A stretch of 64,000 nucleotides of DNA from UBA1181 sp963654355 (GTDB lineage: Bacteria; Bacteroidota; Bacteroidia; Bacteroidales; Paludibacteraceae): positions 1 to 64,000 of the forward strand of contig CAVKBM010000002.1 of assembly GCA_963654355.1 (NCBI GenBank). Reading direction: 5' to 3'. Each line of letters opens with the position of its first letter. Positions within the stretch are counted from its first letter, which is position 1. Position numbers and translations under genes: made by a program. The notes beneath the pieces were generated by a model. The model did not search any database, had not been told where the DNA came from, and was given only the letters and a program-made list of their open reading frames with translations. Of this stretch, positions 1-8,761 are shown in pieces.

Positions 1-1329
1 GCAGTTGACAATGGAGACTTCAAACAAGTGCGCTTTTACTACTTAGGGCGTACCGAAAACGACGATATTCTCTGCGAATGGCAGGGGGGATACAGCCGTC
101 AATCTTTTGGTGCCAACACCTTCTACTCTGCCGCCTACCCTGATCAATGGGAAGGGACGAACCGTATCCTCACATCTGCTCGATTGGAGACAAAGAAACC
201 CGTAAAATTCAATGGTCTCTTCAGTTGGATTCGCAGTTACGATCATTTCCAATTAGTACGCGACACATCCTTCGGTGAAAATTTTCACCGAACCGACGTA
301 TTTAACTTCAAACCAGAAATTAGCCATCGTTGGATTGGAGGGAAAACAAGCTTCAAAGTCGATTACAAATACGAAAACATCTACTCATCAAATTTAGGAG
401 TACCAATGGAAAACGACTCCGTCAAGATACTCGGACAAGATGGGAAATACTATAAACGCCACAAGGACAGACATATACTCGCAGCCACACTGCAACATAA
501 TCTGCTCTTCAGAAAATGGAATCTCAACCTCGGAGTAAGTGGAGTAAAAAATTTTGACGATGAAGACAAAGTAAGATTTTTACCTTTTATTAATACAAAG
601 ATTGAGATTAACAAAAATTGGATGTTGTTTGCATCCTGGAACAATGCCCTTCGAGTACCTACTTTCACAGAGTTGTTCTATAAAAGCCCGACGAATGAAG
701 GGAACACCAACCTGAAATCTGAGTTGACAAGCACCATCAGCCTCAGCGCACAATACAAGCAAGACTGGTTGCTCACCAACGTAACTACATTCTTCACACG
801 TGGGGAAAAGATGATAGACTGGGTGATGCAACACGATACAGACAAAGTCTACAAATCTGCCAATTACGACCTCAACAATATGGGTGCAGAGATTGACGGG
901 ACACTTATTTTCAACGAGTTGTTCAACTGCATTCCAATGCGACTCTCATTAGGTTATCATTTTATACATCAGGACAGAAAAGACGACACACCCGTCTTTA
1001 AATCCTACTATGCGTTAGAATATCTAAAACACAAGTTCACTGCCCGTTTCACAATAGAAATCATCAAGAATTTAGAGGCACAACTGAGTTATCGCTTTCA
1101 AGCACGCAACGGAGGCTATATTGTCTACCAAAATTACAAAAGCACAAATGTGGTAAAAGAATATGATCCGTATGGTGTGATGGACTTCAAAGTTTCCTAT
1201 ACAATCAAGAAATTCAGTGTATTTGGCGAGTTGAACAATGTCTTAAACACACAATACTACGACTTTGGCAATGTTGAGCAACCAGGCATCGTCGGGAAGT
1301 TAGGCGTTAAATACAGATTTTTGCGATAG
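1..1329 (+). CDS. TonB-dependent receptor, C-terminal beta-barrel part (5' truncated)
   Basis: The frame is open from base 1 (A-V-D-N-G-D-F-K-Q before the first possible GTG at 28), so the gene starts outside the window and only the C-terminal barrel is present. The protein is rich in alternating aromatic/polar strands, contains the motif region W-N-N-A-L-R-V-P-T-F-T-E-L-F typical of outer-membrane TonB-dependent receptors, and ends in an aromatic-containing last strand (G-V-K-Y-R-F-L-R). Such receptors import siderophores, cobalamin or glycans across the outer membrane with energy from TonB-ExbBD. The last strands look more like the vitamin/siderophore (BtuB/FepA) group than SusC, but the plug domain is missing, so the substrate cannot be assigned. 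It ends in TAG, showing TAG is a normal stop here. Confidence 0.85.
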   Translation, partial: AVDNGDFKQVRFYYLGRTENDDILCEWQGGYSRQSFGANTFYSAAYPDQWEGTNRILTSARLETKKPVKFNGLFSWIRSYDHFQLVRDTSFGENFHRTDVFNFKPEISHRWIGGKTSFKVDYKYENIYSSNLGVPMENDSVKILGQDGKYYKRHKDRHILAATLQHNLLFRKWNLNLGVSGVKNFDDEDKVRFLPFINTKIEINKNWMLFASWNNALRVPTFTELFYKSPTNEGNTNLKSELTSTISLSAQYKQDWLLTNVTTFFTRGEKMIDWVMQHDTDKVYKSANYDLNNMGAEIDGTLIFNELFNCIPMRLSLGYHFIHQDRKDDTPVFKSYYALEYLKHKFTARFTIEIIKNLEAQLSYRFQARNGGYIVYQNYKSTNVVKEYDPYGVMDFKVSYTIKKFSVFGELNNVLNTQYYDFGNVEQPGIVGKLGVKYRFLR

Positions 1330-1350
1330 TTACGATTAGCATATTAACGA

Positions 1351-1392
1351 ACAATCACATGAGCATTTCGTTCATGTGATTGTGTTATTTTC
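1351..1392 (+). terminator. Terminator-like hairpin after the TonB-dependent receptor
   Basis: A 12-bp stem (1351-1362 with 1372-1383, ACAATCACATGA / TCATGTGATTGT) with a 9-base loop is followed by GTTATTTTC. It sits 20 bases after the receptor stop codon. The U-tract is weak, so it may also act only as a 3' stabilising stem. Confidence 0.6.
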
Positions 1393-1393
1393 A

Positions 1394-1401
1394 TAACTTT
1401 G
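1394..1401 (+). promoter_or_regulatory. Bacteroidetes -7 box for the BASS transporter
   Basis: TAACTTTG matches the Bacteroidetes -7 consensus TAnnTTTG and lies 41 bases before the ATG at 1443. No good -33 TTTG is seen at the usual spacing. Confidence 0.45.
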
Positions 1402-1442
1402 TATCATTCTATTTTTAGAATCATATCAAGCATATATACAAT

Positions 1443-2387
1443 ATGGATTTTCTCAAGTCAATTTCTAAATTCTTTAGCAAATACATGGCCATCATCGTCA
1501 TTGCGATGGCTCTTTTGGCACTCTTCATGCCCAATGCAGTTAGTTTTCTCAAAACGAGCTATGTCAACACCCTATTAGGCATCGTTATGTTTGGTATGGG
1601 ACTCACACTTAAGCCAAAAGACTTCCAGATAGTTTTCAGTCATCCAAAAGACGTTATAATCGGCACTATCGCCCAATTCACCATTATGCCTTTAGTGGCG
1701 TTTCTACTCACAAAGATTTTTCATCTTTCACCAGAATTGGCGGTAGGTGTAATTCTTGTAGGAACATGTCCTGGAGGGACCTCCTCAAATGTAATTACCT
1801 ACTTGTCCAAAGGAGATGTGGCACAATCTGTCGGAATAACCGCAGTCTCCACCATACTTGCCCCCATTATGACACCCTTACTAACCTATCTCTATGCAGG
1901 ACAAACCGTTGACGTCAATATTTTCTCAATGTTTCTTTCAATCATCCAGGTCGTTATTCTACCTATCTTTTTAGGTTTCGTAATCAACCATTTCTTCTCA
2001 AAATTTGCAGAACGCATTGTCGACATACTACCACTCATTTCTACTTTGTCTATTGTTGCCATTGTAGGCGCAGTAGTAGGTGCTAATGCGTCAAAACTAA
2101 CGAGTTGCGGACTGCTCATCATCTGTGTCGTCGTCCTCCACAATATTTTTGGTTACCTTTTAGGCTACGGCGCAGGGAAATTGCTTAAAATGGACACAAT
2201 CAAATGTCGCACAGTCAGCATTGAAGTCGGCATGCAGAACTCAGGCCTAGCCACATCCTTAGCCACCGTCCACTTCGCTCAATACCCTTTAGCCACCATT
2301 CCTGGCGCAGTGTTTAGCGTATGGCACAACGTTTCTGGCGCAATCCTTGCAAATATCTTCCTTCGCTCGTCAGAAAAAAAGAAATAA
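1443..2387 (+). CDS. Bile acid:sodium symporter (BASS) family transporter
   Basis: 314 residues, the usual length for bacterial BASS proteins, with about nine to ten hydrophobic segments. The region G-M-G-L-T-L-K-P-K-D-F and the motif C-P-G-G-T-S-S-N-V at about residues 108-116 are hallmarks of the family; the second characteristic half-site E-V-G-M-Q-N-S-G-L-A is at about 260-269. These crossover motifs bind sodium in characterised members. Bacterial BASS proteins move organic anions (bile acids, pantoate, other carboxylates) across the inner membrane. The substrate here cannot be read from sequence. A -7 promoter box lies just upstream, so it is probably a single-gene unit. Confidence 0.9.
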   Translation: MDFLKSISKFFSKYMAIIVIAMALLALFMPNAVSFLKTSYVNTLLGIVMFGMGLTLKPKDFQIVFSHPKDVIIGTIAQFTIMPLVAFLLTKIFHLSPELAVGVILVGTCPGGTSSNVITYLSKGDVAQSVGITAVSTILAPIMTPLLTYLYAGQTVDVNIFSMFLSIIQVVILPIFLGFVINHFFSKFAERIVDILPLISTLSIVAIVGAVVGANASKLTSCGLLIICVVVLHNIFGYLLGYGAGKLLKMDTIKCRTVSIEVGMQNSGLATSLATVHFAQYPLATIPGAVFSVWHNVSGAILANIFLRSSEKKK

Positions 2388-2459
2388 TTTAGAGGGAAAC
2401 AAAGCATCGCCATCTATTCTCTTCAATCAGCGAGACAAACGACCCGCTAGTTCTATGTC

Positions 2460-2648
2460 TTACTCATGGTCGCCGAAGAACTCGTAATAATCAATATCAA
2501 CGTCTTCTCCATTCTCTAACTTCACCTTCACCTCTTGCAAAACATCAATCTGATACTGAATATCCTCCAACTTTCTTTTTATCCTTTTTGCCTTTCCCTC
2601 ATCCTCTTTCCGATTTTCACAAATCTCACATTCACTGAAACACCCCAT
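2460..2648 (-). CDS. Small hypothetical protein with an acidic C-terminus
   Basis: No family recognised. Starting from the ATG at 2648 the product is 62 residues and begins M-G-C-F-S-E-C-E-I-C, giving three closely spaced cysteines, then a charged helical stretch likely to form a coiled coil (K-R-I-K-R-K-L-E-D-I-Q-Y-Q-I-D) and an acidic tail. The frame stays open up to an ATG at 2765, but that longer version overlaps the neighbouring ORF by 73 bases, so the internal start is preferred; a G-rich stretch (TGGGGTGG) precedes it. It could also be the frameshifted C-terminal half of the upstream membrane ORF. Confidence 0.35.
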   Translation of the reverse strand: MGCFSECEICENRKEDEGKAKRIKRKLEDIQYQIDVLQEVKVKLENGEDVDIDYYEFFGDHE

Positions 2649-2692
2649 AAATATTCCACCCCAGAAAGAAACTGTCTTTGTTTCAGAACCTT

Positions 2693-2962
2693 CTATACCA
2701 GAGCAATCTTGATAAATATGCCTTTTACCAAAAAATGAGACACATAACAATCCGAACTTATCCATCTAATCACACATAACCCCAAAACAAAGAATACACT
2801 GCCACCAAACAAACACCCCAAAGTTTCCTCATTATCATCATTTCTACGCATAAAACACATAATACCCACAACAACTGCAGCTATGGCAACCACCACACCT
2901 TCAAAAACAAGAACAGGAGAAAACCATAAAAATTTCCCTACGACAATCGCTACCTCAGCCAT
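2693..2962 (-). CDS. Small hypothetical membrane protein
   Basis: 89 residues with two clear hydrophobic segments (about 5-37 and 47-66) separated by a charged loop (M-R-R-N-D-D-N-E-E). No family recognised. It precedes the small cysteine-containing ORF on the same strand with overlapping ends in a different frame; the two could be one gene split by a frameshift. Coding status rests only on the open frame and the membrane-like pattern. Confidence 0.35.
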   Translation of the reverse strand: MAEVAIVVGKFLWFSPVLVFEGVVVAIAAVVVGIMCFMRRNDDNEETLGCLFGGSVFFVLGLCVIRWISSDCYVSHFLVKGIFIKIALV

Positions 2963-3004
2963 TATAACAAACCCTATTTTTCATAACCTTTTTCTATTAA
3001 ACAT

Positions 3005-3032
3005 AAAAAAAAGCTCCACATTCGTGGAGCTT
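3005..3032 (-). terminator. Rho-independent terminator of rpsT
   Basis: On the minus strand a perfect 9-bp stem AAGCTCCAC / GTGGAGCTT (3032-3024 with 3019-3011) with a 4-base loop is followed by six T (3010-3005). It lies about 28 bases after the rpsT stop. Confidence 0.9.
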
Positions 3033-3059
3033 CTATTTCTTTTTAATCTAAAGAGAAAC

Positions 3060-3314
3060 TTAAGCCAACTTATTAATATAAAGAGCCAACTTTGACTTCA
3101 AGTTAGATGCCTTATTCTTATGGATAACATGCTTCTTTACTAATCTATCCAACATTGAAGAAACCTTTGGCAAAGCAGCCTCTGCATCCGCTTTCACCGT
3201 TGTTGCACGTAAATCACGAACAGCACGACGAGCACTAACTGCGTAATATCTATTCTCCAATCTTCTCTTCTCAGCTTGTCTGATTCTCTTTATTGATGAT
3301 TTATGATTTGCCAT
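3060..3314 (-). CDS. rpsT: 30S ribosomal protein S20
   Basis: 84 residues with the S20 start M-A-N-H-K-S-S-I-K-R-I-R-Q and the basic helical composition of the family; length is normal. S20 binds 16S rRNA in the small subunit body. It is transcribed after tRNA-Glu, 33 bases downstream of it, and both appear to share the promoter at 3488-3518; a strong terminator follows. The ATG at 3314 gives the standard N-terminus. Confidence 0.97.
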   Translation of the reverse strand: MANHKSSIKRIRQAEKRRLENRYYAVSARRAVRDLRATTVKADAEAALPKVSSMLDRLVKKHVIHKNKASNLKSKLALYINKLA

Positions 3315-3347
3315 CTCTTTTGTACTTTTTCTTAAACTTTTAACTTG

Positions 3348-3419
3348 TAGCCTCTAGGGGAATCGAACCCCTCTTTAGAGAATGAAAATCTCTCGTCCTA
3401 ACCGATAGACGAAGAGGCC
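3348..3419 (-). tRNA. tRNA-Glu (anticodon UUC)
   Basis: 72 nt cloverleaf on the minus strand. The acceptor arms GGCCTCT and AGAGGCT pair (one G-U), followed by discriminator A at 3348. The D arm is GTC...GGAC, the anticodon loop is ATTTTCA with anticodon TTC, and the T arm has GGTTCGATTCC. CCA is not encoded. A full Bacteroidetes promoter precedes it. Confidence 0.96.
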
Positions 3420-3487
3420 GCCTACTTACTTTCTAATCAACTCAGTAGCAAACTTTCGTTTACACCCTTTGTTTTTCAATCGCGGTG

Positions 3488-3518
3488 CAAAGTTAGCACA
3501 TTTTTTCATAATAGCAAA
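3488..3518 (-). promoter_or_regulatory. Promoter for tRNA-Glu and rpsT
   Basis: Minus-strand TTTG (3518-3515), 19 bases, then TAACTTTG (3495-3488). This fits the Bacteroidetes primary-sigma consensus TTTG-N19-21-TAnnTTTG exactly and puts the transcript start near 3481, about 60 bases before the tRNA. Confidence 0.75.
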
Positions 3519-3544
3519 TTTTCTACGCTATTTTTTTATTTTAT

Positions 3545-4153
3545 TCATCTGTTTTCACTCTGCTCTCTGGATTTCTCCCCCAAATAACCTCCATGGTGAC
3601 GTTTTGCATATTCCTCATTCGTAAAACCAATGCGCTTCATCGTACCAACCACCAAGATATCACCAATAACCGTCATGACAGTCGTTGAGGTTGTTGGAGT
3701 AAGACCTAACGCACACACTTCCTTCGGATTCCCTGTATATAAGAAAACATCCGACTCTTTCGCCAGCTGACTCTCAGCATTTCCGCTAATTACAATAAAC
3801 TTCATCTGCGGATAGAGTCCACGCGTTAACGAGATGAGCTTCACAATCTCGTTCGTCTTTCCTGAGTTTGAAATGAGCAACATCACATCGTTAGGCTGTA
3901 ACATTCCTAAATCGCCATGCTGCGCCTCGCTTGGATGAAGGTAAACAGATGGAGTGCCCGTCGAACTGAATGTGGTGGAGATGTTTAAAGCAATCTGCCC
4001 TGCCTTCCCCATTCCACTCGTTACCAACTTTCCTTTCTTACGATGTACCTGCTCTACTATGAGGTCTACCGCTGCCTCGTAATTATCCGTTACTGGAATA
4101 TTCAATACAGCCTCAGCCTCGTGTTTCAATATGTTTTTTATATCTTCCTTCAT
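3545..4153 (-). CDS. SIS-domain sugar-phosphate isomerase, KpsF/GutQ (KdsD) type without CBS domains
   Basis: 202 residues forming one SIS domain: S-G-M-G-K-A-G at about 46-52, the S-S-T-G-T-P segment, H-G-D-L-G-M, I-S-N-S-G-K-T-N-E and the late G-L-T-P-T-T-S-T-T all match the KpsF/GutQ/KdsD arabinose-5-phosphate isomerases. That enzyme turns ribulose-5-phosphate into arabinose-5-phosphate for Kdo and hence LPS. Proteobacterial enzymes are about 320 residues with two CBS domains; these are absent here, as is common in Bacteroidetes. It follows glmS by 12 bases and is probably co-transcribed, linking two steps of envelope sugar supply. Another SIS sugar-phosphate substrate is possible. Confidence 0.85.
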   Translation of the reverse strand: MKEDIKNILKHEAEAVLNIPVTDNYEAAVDLIVEQVHRKKGKLVTSGMGKAGQIALNISTTFSSTGTPSVYLHPSEAQHGDLGMLQPNDVMLLISNSGKTNEIVKLISLTRGLYPQMKFIVISGNAESQLAKESDVFLYTGNPKEVCALGLTPTTSTTVMTVIGDILVVGTMKRIGFTNEEYAKRHHGGYLGEKSREQSENR

Positions 4154-4165
4154 TTTCTTCTCTAT

Positions 4166-6034
4166 TTACTCTACCGTTACACTCTTTGCTAAATTTCGTG
4201 GCATATCAACGTCCAAACCTTTATCCACTGCAACATAATAGGACAACAACTGAAGTGGGACTACAGATAACATCGGCATCATCGTGTTAACCGTTTGAGG
4301 AATCTCAATTACTTCGCTCGCCAAATCTCGCACCCGTTCATCACCTTGTGAGACGATTGCCAAAATGCGTCCATTACGTGATTTTACCTCCTGCATATTG
4401 CTGATAATCTTTTCATACAGTTTATGATGCGTGGCGATAAACACAATCGGCATCGCCTGATCAACCAATGCAATCGGGCCATGTTTCATCTCGGCTGCTG
4501 GATATCCTTCTGCATGGATATAGCTTATCTCTTTTAATTTCAAAGCCCCTTCCAACGCCACGGGGTAGTTGAACCCTCGTCCTAAATACAAGAAATTCGT
4601 CGCGTATGTAAATGTATGGGCTAACTGTTCAATCTTCTTGGACTGTTCATCAAGCACCTGCTTCATCTTGTCTGGAATATCAGCCAACTCAGCTATTGAA
4701 CCATAATATTCTTCATCCGACAGCGAACCCAACTCATGTCCTAACAGCAAAGCGAACATCTCCAACACCAAAACCTGACCAGTAAATGCCTTTGTGCTGG
4801 CCACACCAATCTCAGGCCCTACGTGGATATAGACTCCCGTATCCGTCTCGCGCGCAATAGAGGAACCTACCGCATTCACGATACCAAACACCATCGCTCC
4901 TTTTTCCTTCGCTAACTTTATCGCTGCCAGCGTGTCTGCCGTTTCCCCGCTCTGGCTAATGGCAATAACGACATCGCCACTGTCAATAACAGGAGCACCA
5001 TATCGAAACTCACTCGCATACTCCACAGAAACACGCTTTTGACAAAGACGCTCTATCAATTGTTTCCCTATCAATCCCGCATGCCAGCTTGTTCCACAAG
5101 CGACGATAATAATATGCTTCGCATTGATTAACTGATCTTTATGGTCTCTGAAAGCAGACAAGACAACTTGATTATTCTTCGGATTTTTCTTATCAACAAT
5201 CAGTCGTCCGCTCATACAGTCTCGCAAGCACTGTGGCTGGTCATATATCTCTTTCAACATAAAGTGAGGATATCCCCCTTTACTTAACTTGGAAATATCC
5301 ATATCCACTTTTTTCACGCGAACATCGCATGAACTATGGTTGAGGTCAATAATCTTGATAGGCTCTTTCTCTCTGAGGTCCGCAATCTGACCATCTGCAA
5401 GATACACCACCTTATTAGTATGCTCCACAAATGGAGAAGCATCGCTTGCAAAATAATATTCTGAATAATTCTCACCAACACCCACGACAAGGGGACTGGA
5501 CTGCCGAGCCACAACGACATGCTTTGGGTCTTTTTTTTCTATAACGGCAATAGCATACGCACCTATCGCATCGTTCAGGGCATTACACACAGCCGACACA
5601 AGGTCTTTGCCATTCTTTTGATAGTAATAATCCACCAATTGCACCAAGACCTCAGTGTCTGTATTGCTTGTGAAGATATAGCCCTTTTCAAGCAGCTGGT
5701 CCTTTAATATCTGATAATTTTCTATGATTCCATTGTGAACCAATGCAAGTTCCCCTCCCATTGAGAGATGAGGGTGTGCATTGCACGACGATGGCTCTCC
5801 ATGCGTCGCCCATCGCGTGTGGGCGATACCGACCGTGCCATCACAGTCTTTGTCGGATGCCAAATCAACCAACGCAGACACCTTACCCTTTGTCTTGTAG
5901 ACATTGAGCATCCCTTCTCCGTTGATTAGAGCAATCCCCGCACTGTCATAACCACGATATTCCAATTTTTTTAATCCATCAATCAAAATCGGGAATGCTT
6001 GCCTATGACCAATGTATCCTACAATTCCACACAT
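4166..6034 (-). CDS. glmS: Glutamine--fructose-6-phosphate aminotransferase (isomerizing)
   Basis: Makes glucosamine-6-phosphate from fructose-6-phosphate and glutamine, the entry to UDP-GlcNAc, peptidoglycan and LPS. The start at 6034 is chosen because it gives M-C-G-I-V-G-Y, placing the catalytic N-terminal cysteine at residue 2; the frame runs open 13 codons further but that extension would bury the nucleophile. The N-terminal glutaminase has R-G-Y-D-S-A-G and H-T-R-W-A-T-H-G; the C-terminal half has two SIS domains (A-C-G-T-S-W-H-A and S-Q-S-G-E-T-A-D-T in the first) and ends in the conserved N-L-A-K-S-V-T-V-E. 622 residues, normal length. No glmS ribozyme is evident in the leader. Confidence 0.97.
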   Translation of the reverse strand: MCGIVGYIGHRQAFPILIDGLKKLEYRGYDSAGIALINGEGMLNVYKTKGKVSALVDLASDKDCDGTVGIAHTRWATHGEPSSCNAHPHLSMGGELALVHNGIIENYQILKDQLLEKGYIFTSNTDTEVLVQLVDYYYQKNGKDLVSAVCNALNDAIGAYAIAVIEKKDPKHVVVARQSSPLVVGVGENYSEYYFASDASPFVEHTNKVVYLADGQIADLREKEPIKIIDLNHSSCDVRVKKVDMDISKLSKGGYPHFMLKEIYDQPQCLRDCMSGRLIVDKKNPKNNQVVLSAFRDHKDQLINAKHIIIVACGTSWHAGLIGKQLIERLCQKRVSVEYASEFRYGAPVIDSGDVVIAISQSGETADTLAAIKLAKEKGAMVFGIVNAVGSSIARETDTGVYIHVGPEIGVASTKAFTGQVLVLEMFALLLGHELGSLSDEEYYGSIAELADIPDKMKQVLDEQSKKIEQLAHTFTYATNFLYLGRGFNYPVALEGALKLKEISYIHAEGYPAAEMKHGPIALVDQAMPIVFIATHHKLYEKIISNMQEVKSRNGRILAIVSQGDERVRDLASEVIEIPQTVNTMMPMLSVVPLQLLSYYVAVDKGLDVDMPRNLAKSVTVE

Positions 6035-6120
6035 AACTCTAAGATATATTTTCTTTAACTCTTCCTTCTTCAATAACGACTATCGCAAATTTTATTATAC
6101 GATTGACGCAATCGTAACCG

Positions 6121-6128
6121 CAAATTTA
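6121..6128 (-). promoter_or_regulatory. Candidate -7 box for glmS
   Basis: Minus-strand TAAATTTG fits TAnnTTTG and would start a transcript about 80 bases before the glmS ATG. No -33 TTTG is seen at the right spacing. Confidence 0.35.
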
Positions 6129-6150
6129 ACTTATTTGCGCTATTAATTCA

Positions 6151-6158
6151 TAATTTTG
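6151..6158 (+). promoter_or_regulatory. Candidate -7 box for ubiE
   Basis: TAATTTTG fits TAnnTTTG and lies 17 bases before the ubiE ATG, implying a very short leader. It is divergent from the glmS candidate box about 25 bases away. Confidence 0.4.
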
Positions 6159-6174
6159 TCAAAAATAGTTTGTT

Positions 6175-6927
6175 ATGACAGAATACAAGTGCGAAGAGGT
6201 GACTCCATATATTTCGAGCGAAAGTAAGAAAGAACAGATTACAAAAATGTTTGACCGCATAGCTGGAGCATACGACCCGATGAACCACCTAATGTCGTTG
6301 GGACAAGACAGGTCCTGGCGTAGAAAAGCCATTGATCGAATCGCAGAATTCAAACCTAAAAGGATATTAGACGTGGCGACAGGCACAGGCGACTTTGCTA
6401 TCGTTGCAACGGCTATTCTAAAACCAGACTATCTTTTAGGCGTAGATATTTCCGAAGGCATGATGGATGTAGGACGAAAGAAGGTAGCCGATTTGATTGA
6501 GAAGAAGGAACTCACGTCTACCATTGAATTTAAATATGAAGATGCCACCAACCTCAGTATAGAGAGTGAAAGTTTCGACACGGTGACAGTGGCCTTTGGG
6601 GTGCGTAACTTCTCAAGTCTGAGTGCAGGTCTCTCCGAGATATGTCGCGTTCTTCGTCCTGGTGGCGTGGTTGCCATCTTGGAAATGACCGAACCAGAAA
6701 ATTGGTTCTACAAATTAGGCTATAAGATTTACACCAAGATCTGCATTCCTATCATGGCGAAATTTATGTCAAAAGACTTGAAGGCATACGACTACCTGCC
6801 CAACTCCATTCATGCTTTTCCTCAAGGCGAAGAGATGCGTGCATTGCTCACTCGCTGCGGATTCTCAAAGGTGGAAATCAAACGATTCACAATGCAGACT
6901 TGCACCTTCTATCTTGCAATTAAATAA
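6175..6927 (+). CDS. ubiE: Demethylmenaquinone methyltransferase (UbiE/MenG family)
   Basis: 250 residues, class I SAM methyltransferase. M-F-D-R-I-A-G-A-Y-D-P-M-N at about 24-36 is the UbiE signature; motif I is L-D-V-A-T-G-T-G-D-F, followed by G-V-D-I-S-E-G-M and the second signature R-V-L-R-P-G-G-V. It methylates demethylmenaquinone in the last step of menaquinone synthesis at the inner membrane; Bacteroidales use menaquinone, so the MenG role is more likely than ubiquinone synthesis. It is followed 32 bases later by an SDR gene on the same strand, so the two probably form one transcript. Confidence 0.95.
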   Translation: MTEYKCEEVTPYISSESKKEQITKMFDRIAGAYDPMNHLMSLGQDRSWRRKAIDRIAEFKPKRILDVATGTGDFAIVATAILKPDYLLGVDISEGMMDVGRKKVADLIEKKELTSTIEFKYEDATNLSIESESFDTVTVAFGVRNFSSLSAGLSEICRVLRPGGVVAILEMTEPENWFYKLGYKIYTKICIPIMAKFMSKDLKAYDYLPNSIHAFPQGEEMRALLTRCGFSKVEIKRFTMQTCTFYLAIK

Positions 6928-6959
6928 TTGATTAACAACATTATAACACTTACAATTCA

Positions 6960-7982
6960 ATGAAAATTTTAATCACTGGAGCCAACGGATTCATCGGTAG
7001 TTTCGTAGTCGAAGAGGCACTCAACCGCGGCTATGAAGTTTGGGCAGCGATGAGACAAAACAGTAGCAAAGCCAACCTGAAAGCTGTTGAGAACAACCCT
7101 AATTTGCATTTCATCGATCTTCCATATTCATCACAAGAATCTCTGTTTCAGCTATTTACAAAGCAAAAAGGAGCAACAGGAAAATGGGATTACATCGTTC
7201 ACACAATGGGATTGACCAAATGTAAGAAGAAAGAAGAATTTGACATCGTCAATTTCCAATACACGCAAAATATCGTTAATGCGCTAATACAGAGCGATAT
7301 GGTGCCCCTACATTTCATCTATATGAGCAGTCTTTCTGCTTTCGGAGACGGAGACAAAATAACCTTGCGAGAAATCAAACTAAACGATACACCAAAACCT
7401 AACACCTACTATGGGAAGAGCAAACTCAAATCGGAGAGATTTCTACAATCACTTGACATTCAACAATTTCCATACACAATTCTTCGTCCGACAGGTGTAT
7501 ACGGTCCTAAAGAAAAGGATTATTACGTAATGTTGCAGACACTCTCCAAACACCTCAATCCTGGCATTGGATTCAAGCCACAGTATATCACTTTCATCTA
7601 TGTGAAGGATTTGGTGAAAACTATCTTCCTTGCTATTGAGAAGAAAGCCATTGGAAAAGCCTATTTTGTTGCAGATGGCGACGTGTGGACCTCAGACGAC
7701 TATGCCAATCTATGCAAGAAACTGTTAGGCGTAAAAGCCGTAACCGTGAAATTTCCAAAATGGATTGCCAAGGTTGTCTGTTACACATTCGACACTGTCG
7801 GGGGATGGTTTGGCATAACCCCAACCCTCAACATTGACAAATACAACATTCTCGCCGCAAAGAACTGGAAATGCGAAGTTGAACCCCTTCAACAAGATTT
7901 AGGCTTCTCTGCCGACTATAAATTAGAGCGTGGATTGAAAGAATCCATTGAGTGGTACAAACAAAACGGATGGCTTAAATAG
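6960..7982 (+). CDS. NAD-dependent epimerase/dehydratase (extended SDR)
   Basis: 340 residues. The N-terminal Rossmann motif is I-T-G-A-N-G-F-I-G-S-F at about residues 4-14, and the catalytic Y-x-x-x-K appears as Y-Y-G-K-S-K preceded by the S-S-L-S-A-F-G strand. R-P-T-G-V-Y-G-P is the conserved substrate-side loop. The fold acts on NAD(P)-bound sugar nucleotides or related alcohols; the exact substrate is not readable. It follows ubiE on the same strand with a 32-base gap, an arrangement that may reflect co-transcription rather than a shared pathway. Confidence 0.88.
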   Translation: MKILITGANGFIGSFVVEEALNRGYEVWAAMRQNSSKANLKAVENNPNLHFIDLPYSSQESLFQLFTKQKGATGKWDYIVHTMGLTKCKKKEEFDIVNFQYTQNIVNALIQSDMVPLHFIYMSSLSAFGDGDKITLREIKLNDTPKPNTYYGKSKLKSERFLQSLDIQQFPYTILRPTGVYGPKEKDYYVMLQTLSKHLNPGIGFKPQYITFIYVKDLVKTIFLAIEKKAIGKAYFVADGDVWTSDDYANLCKKLLGVKAVTVKFPKWIAKVVCYTFDTVGGWFGITPTLNIDKYNILAAKNWKCEVEPLQQDLGFSADYKLERGLKESIEWYKQNGWLK

Positions 7983-8018
7983 TCATCCGTGGACCCTCTC
8001 AATAACGAAACAGAACAG

Positions 8019-8657
8019 TCATAGATAAACCTCCATCTCAATAAGATACCATAACTTATTTATATATATAAAATTATAGGATTCTTTTGGTTGTCCGTTA
8101 TGGTAAATATAGACCTTACGATTGTTACCTTGACGTTGAGGTTGAATAGAATAGAATGAGGCACATTGCTGCGTTATTTTCAGTTCTTCCCAATCTCGTG
8201 GCATCACCAATTTTTTTTGCGAGGAGCCATCCCTTTTATACTTACTTGTAATAGGCAAAGGAAAGATGGTGTGTTCAATCTGTAGTTCGCGACTCAAACA
8301 GAAACTCACTAAGAAATCATAGAAACTCACCTCTAAAGGTTCTAATCGTGTGTTAGAGAGCTTCTGATTCTGTTTCCAAACTCCATTCGCACGTCTAAAG
8401 ACTTTTTTTTCAATGATTCTACGTTCTCCCGAAATGTTGTGCGTGACATTCACTTCGCCAACAGACTCCTTAGGAGAAAGCTCAAGCGAGTCCGTACAAA
8501 CAAGCGCAATCGTGTTTTTCCGCAAAGGATCAACCTGACGAACGAGAGCAGAAGAGAAATCCTCTGCCAGCACAACGAAAGGGAAGAGCAGAAATGCCAA
8601 AAACATCTGCCACCCTATCACACCTCTATTATATACAGACTTAACCGTCATTAGCAA
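8019..8657 (-). CDS. Secreted or periplasmic hypothetical protein, possibly DUF4348-like
   Basis: 212 residues. The N-terminus carries a hydrophobic segment (W-Q-M-F-L-A-F-L-L-F-P-F-V-V-L-A) ending A-E-D, consistent with a Sec signal peptide cleaved after about residue 31. The middle part F-Y-D-F-L-V-S-F-C-L-S-R-E-L-Q followed by F-P-L-P resembles the DUF4348 pattern of Bacteroidetes exported proteins (aromatic helix, then a short Phe-Pro-Leu), but that match is weak. Function unknown. It stands alone between two convergent or unrelated units. Confidence 0.7.
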   Translation of the reverse strand: MLMTVKSVYNRGVIGWQMFLAFLLFPFVVLAEDFSSALVRQVDPLRKNTIALVCTDSLELSPKESVGEVNVTHNISGERRIIEKKVFRRANGVWKQNQKLSNTRLEPLEVSFYDFLVSFCLSRELQIEHTIFPLPITSKYKRDGSSQKKLVMPRDWEELKITQQCASFYSIQPQRQGNNRKVYIYHNGQPKESYNFIYINKLWYLIEMEVYL

Positions 8658-8761
8658 TTATATCCGAAACTCAAAAATATCAAATAACGGAGGGAAAAGC
8701 AAAAACGAACGGATATTTTTTTTCGGAAGGAATTAACGTAAACATTAAACTGACACACATG

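Noticed and set aside
4166..6073. Longer glmS start at 6073
   Set aside because: It would place 13 residues before the catalytic N-terminal cysteine, which must follow the initiator Met.
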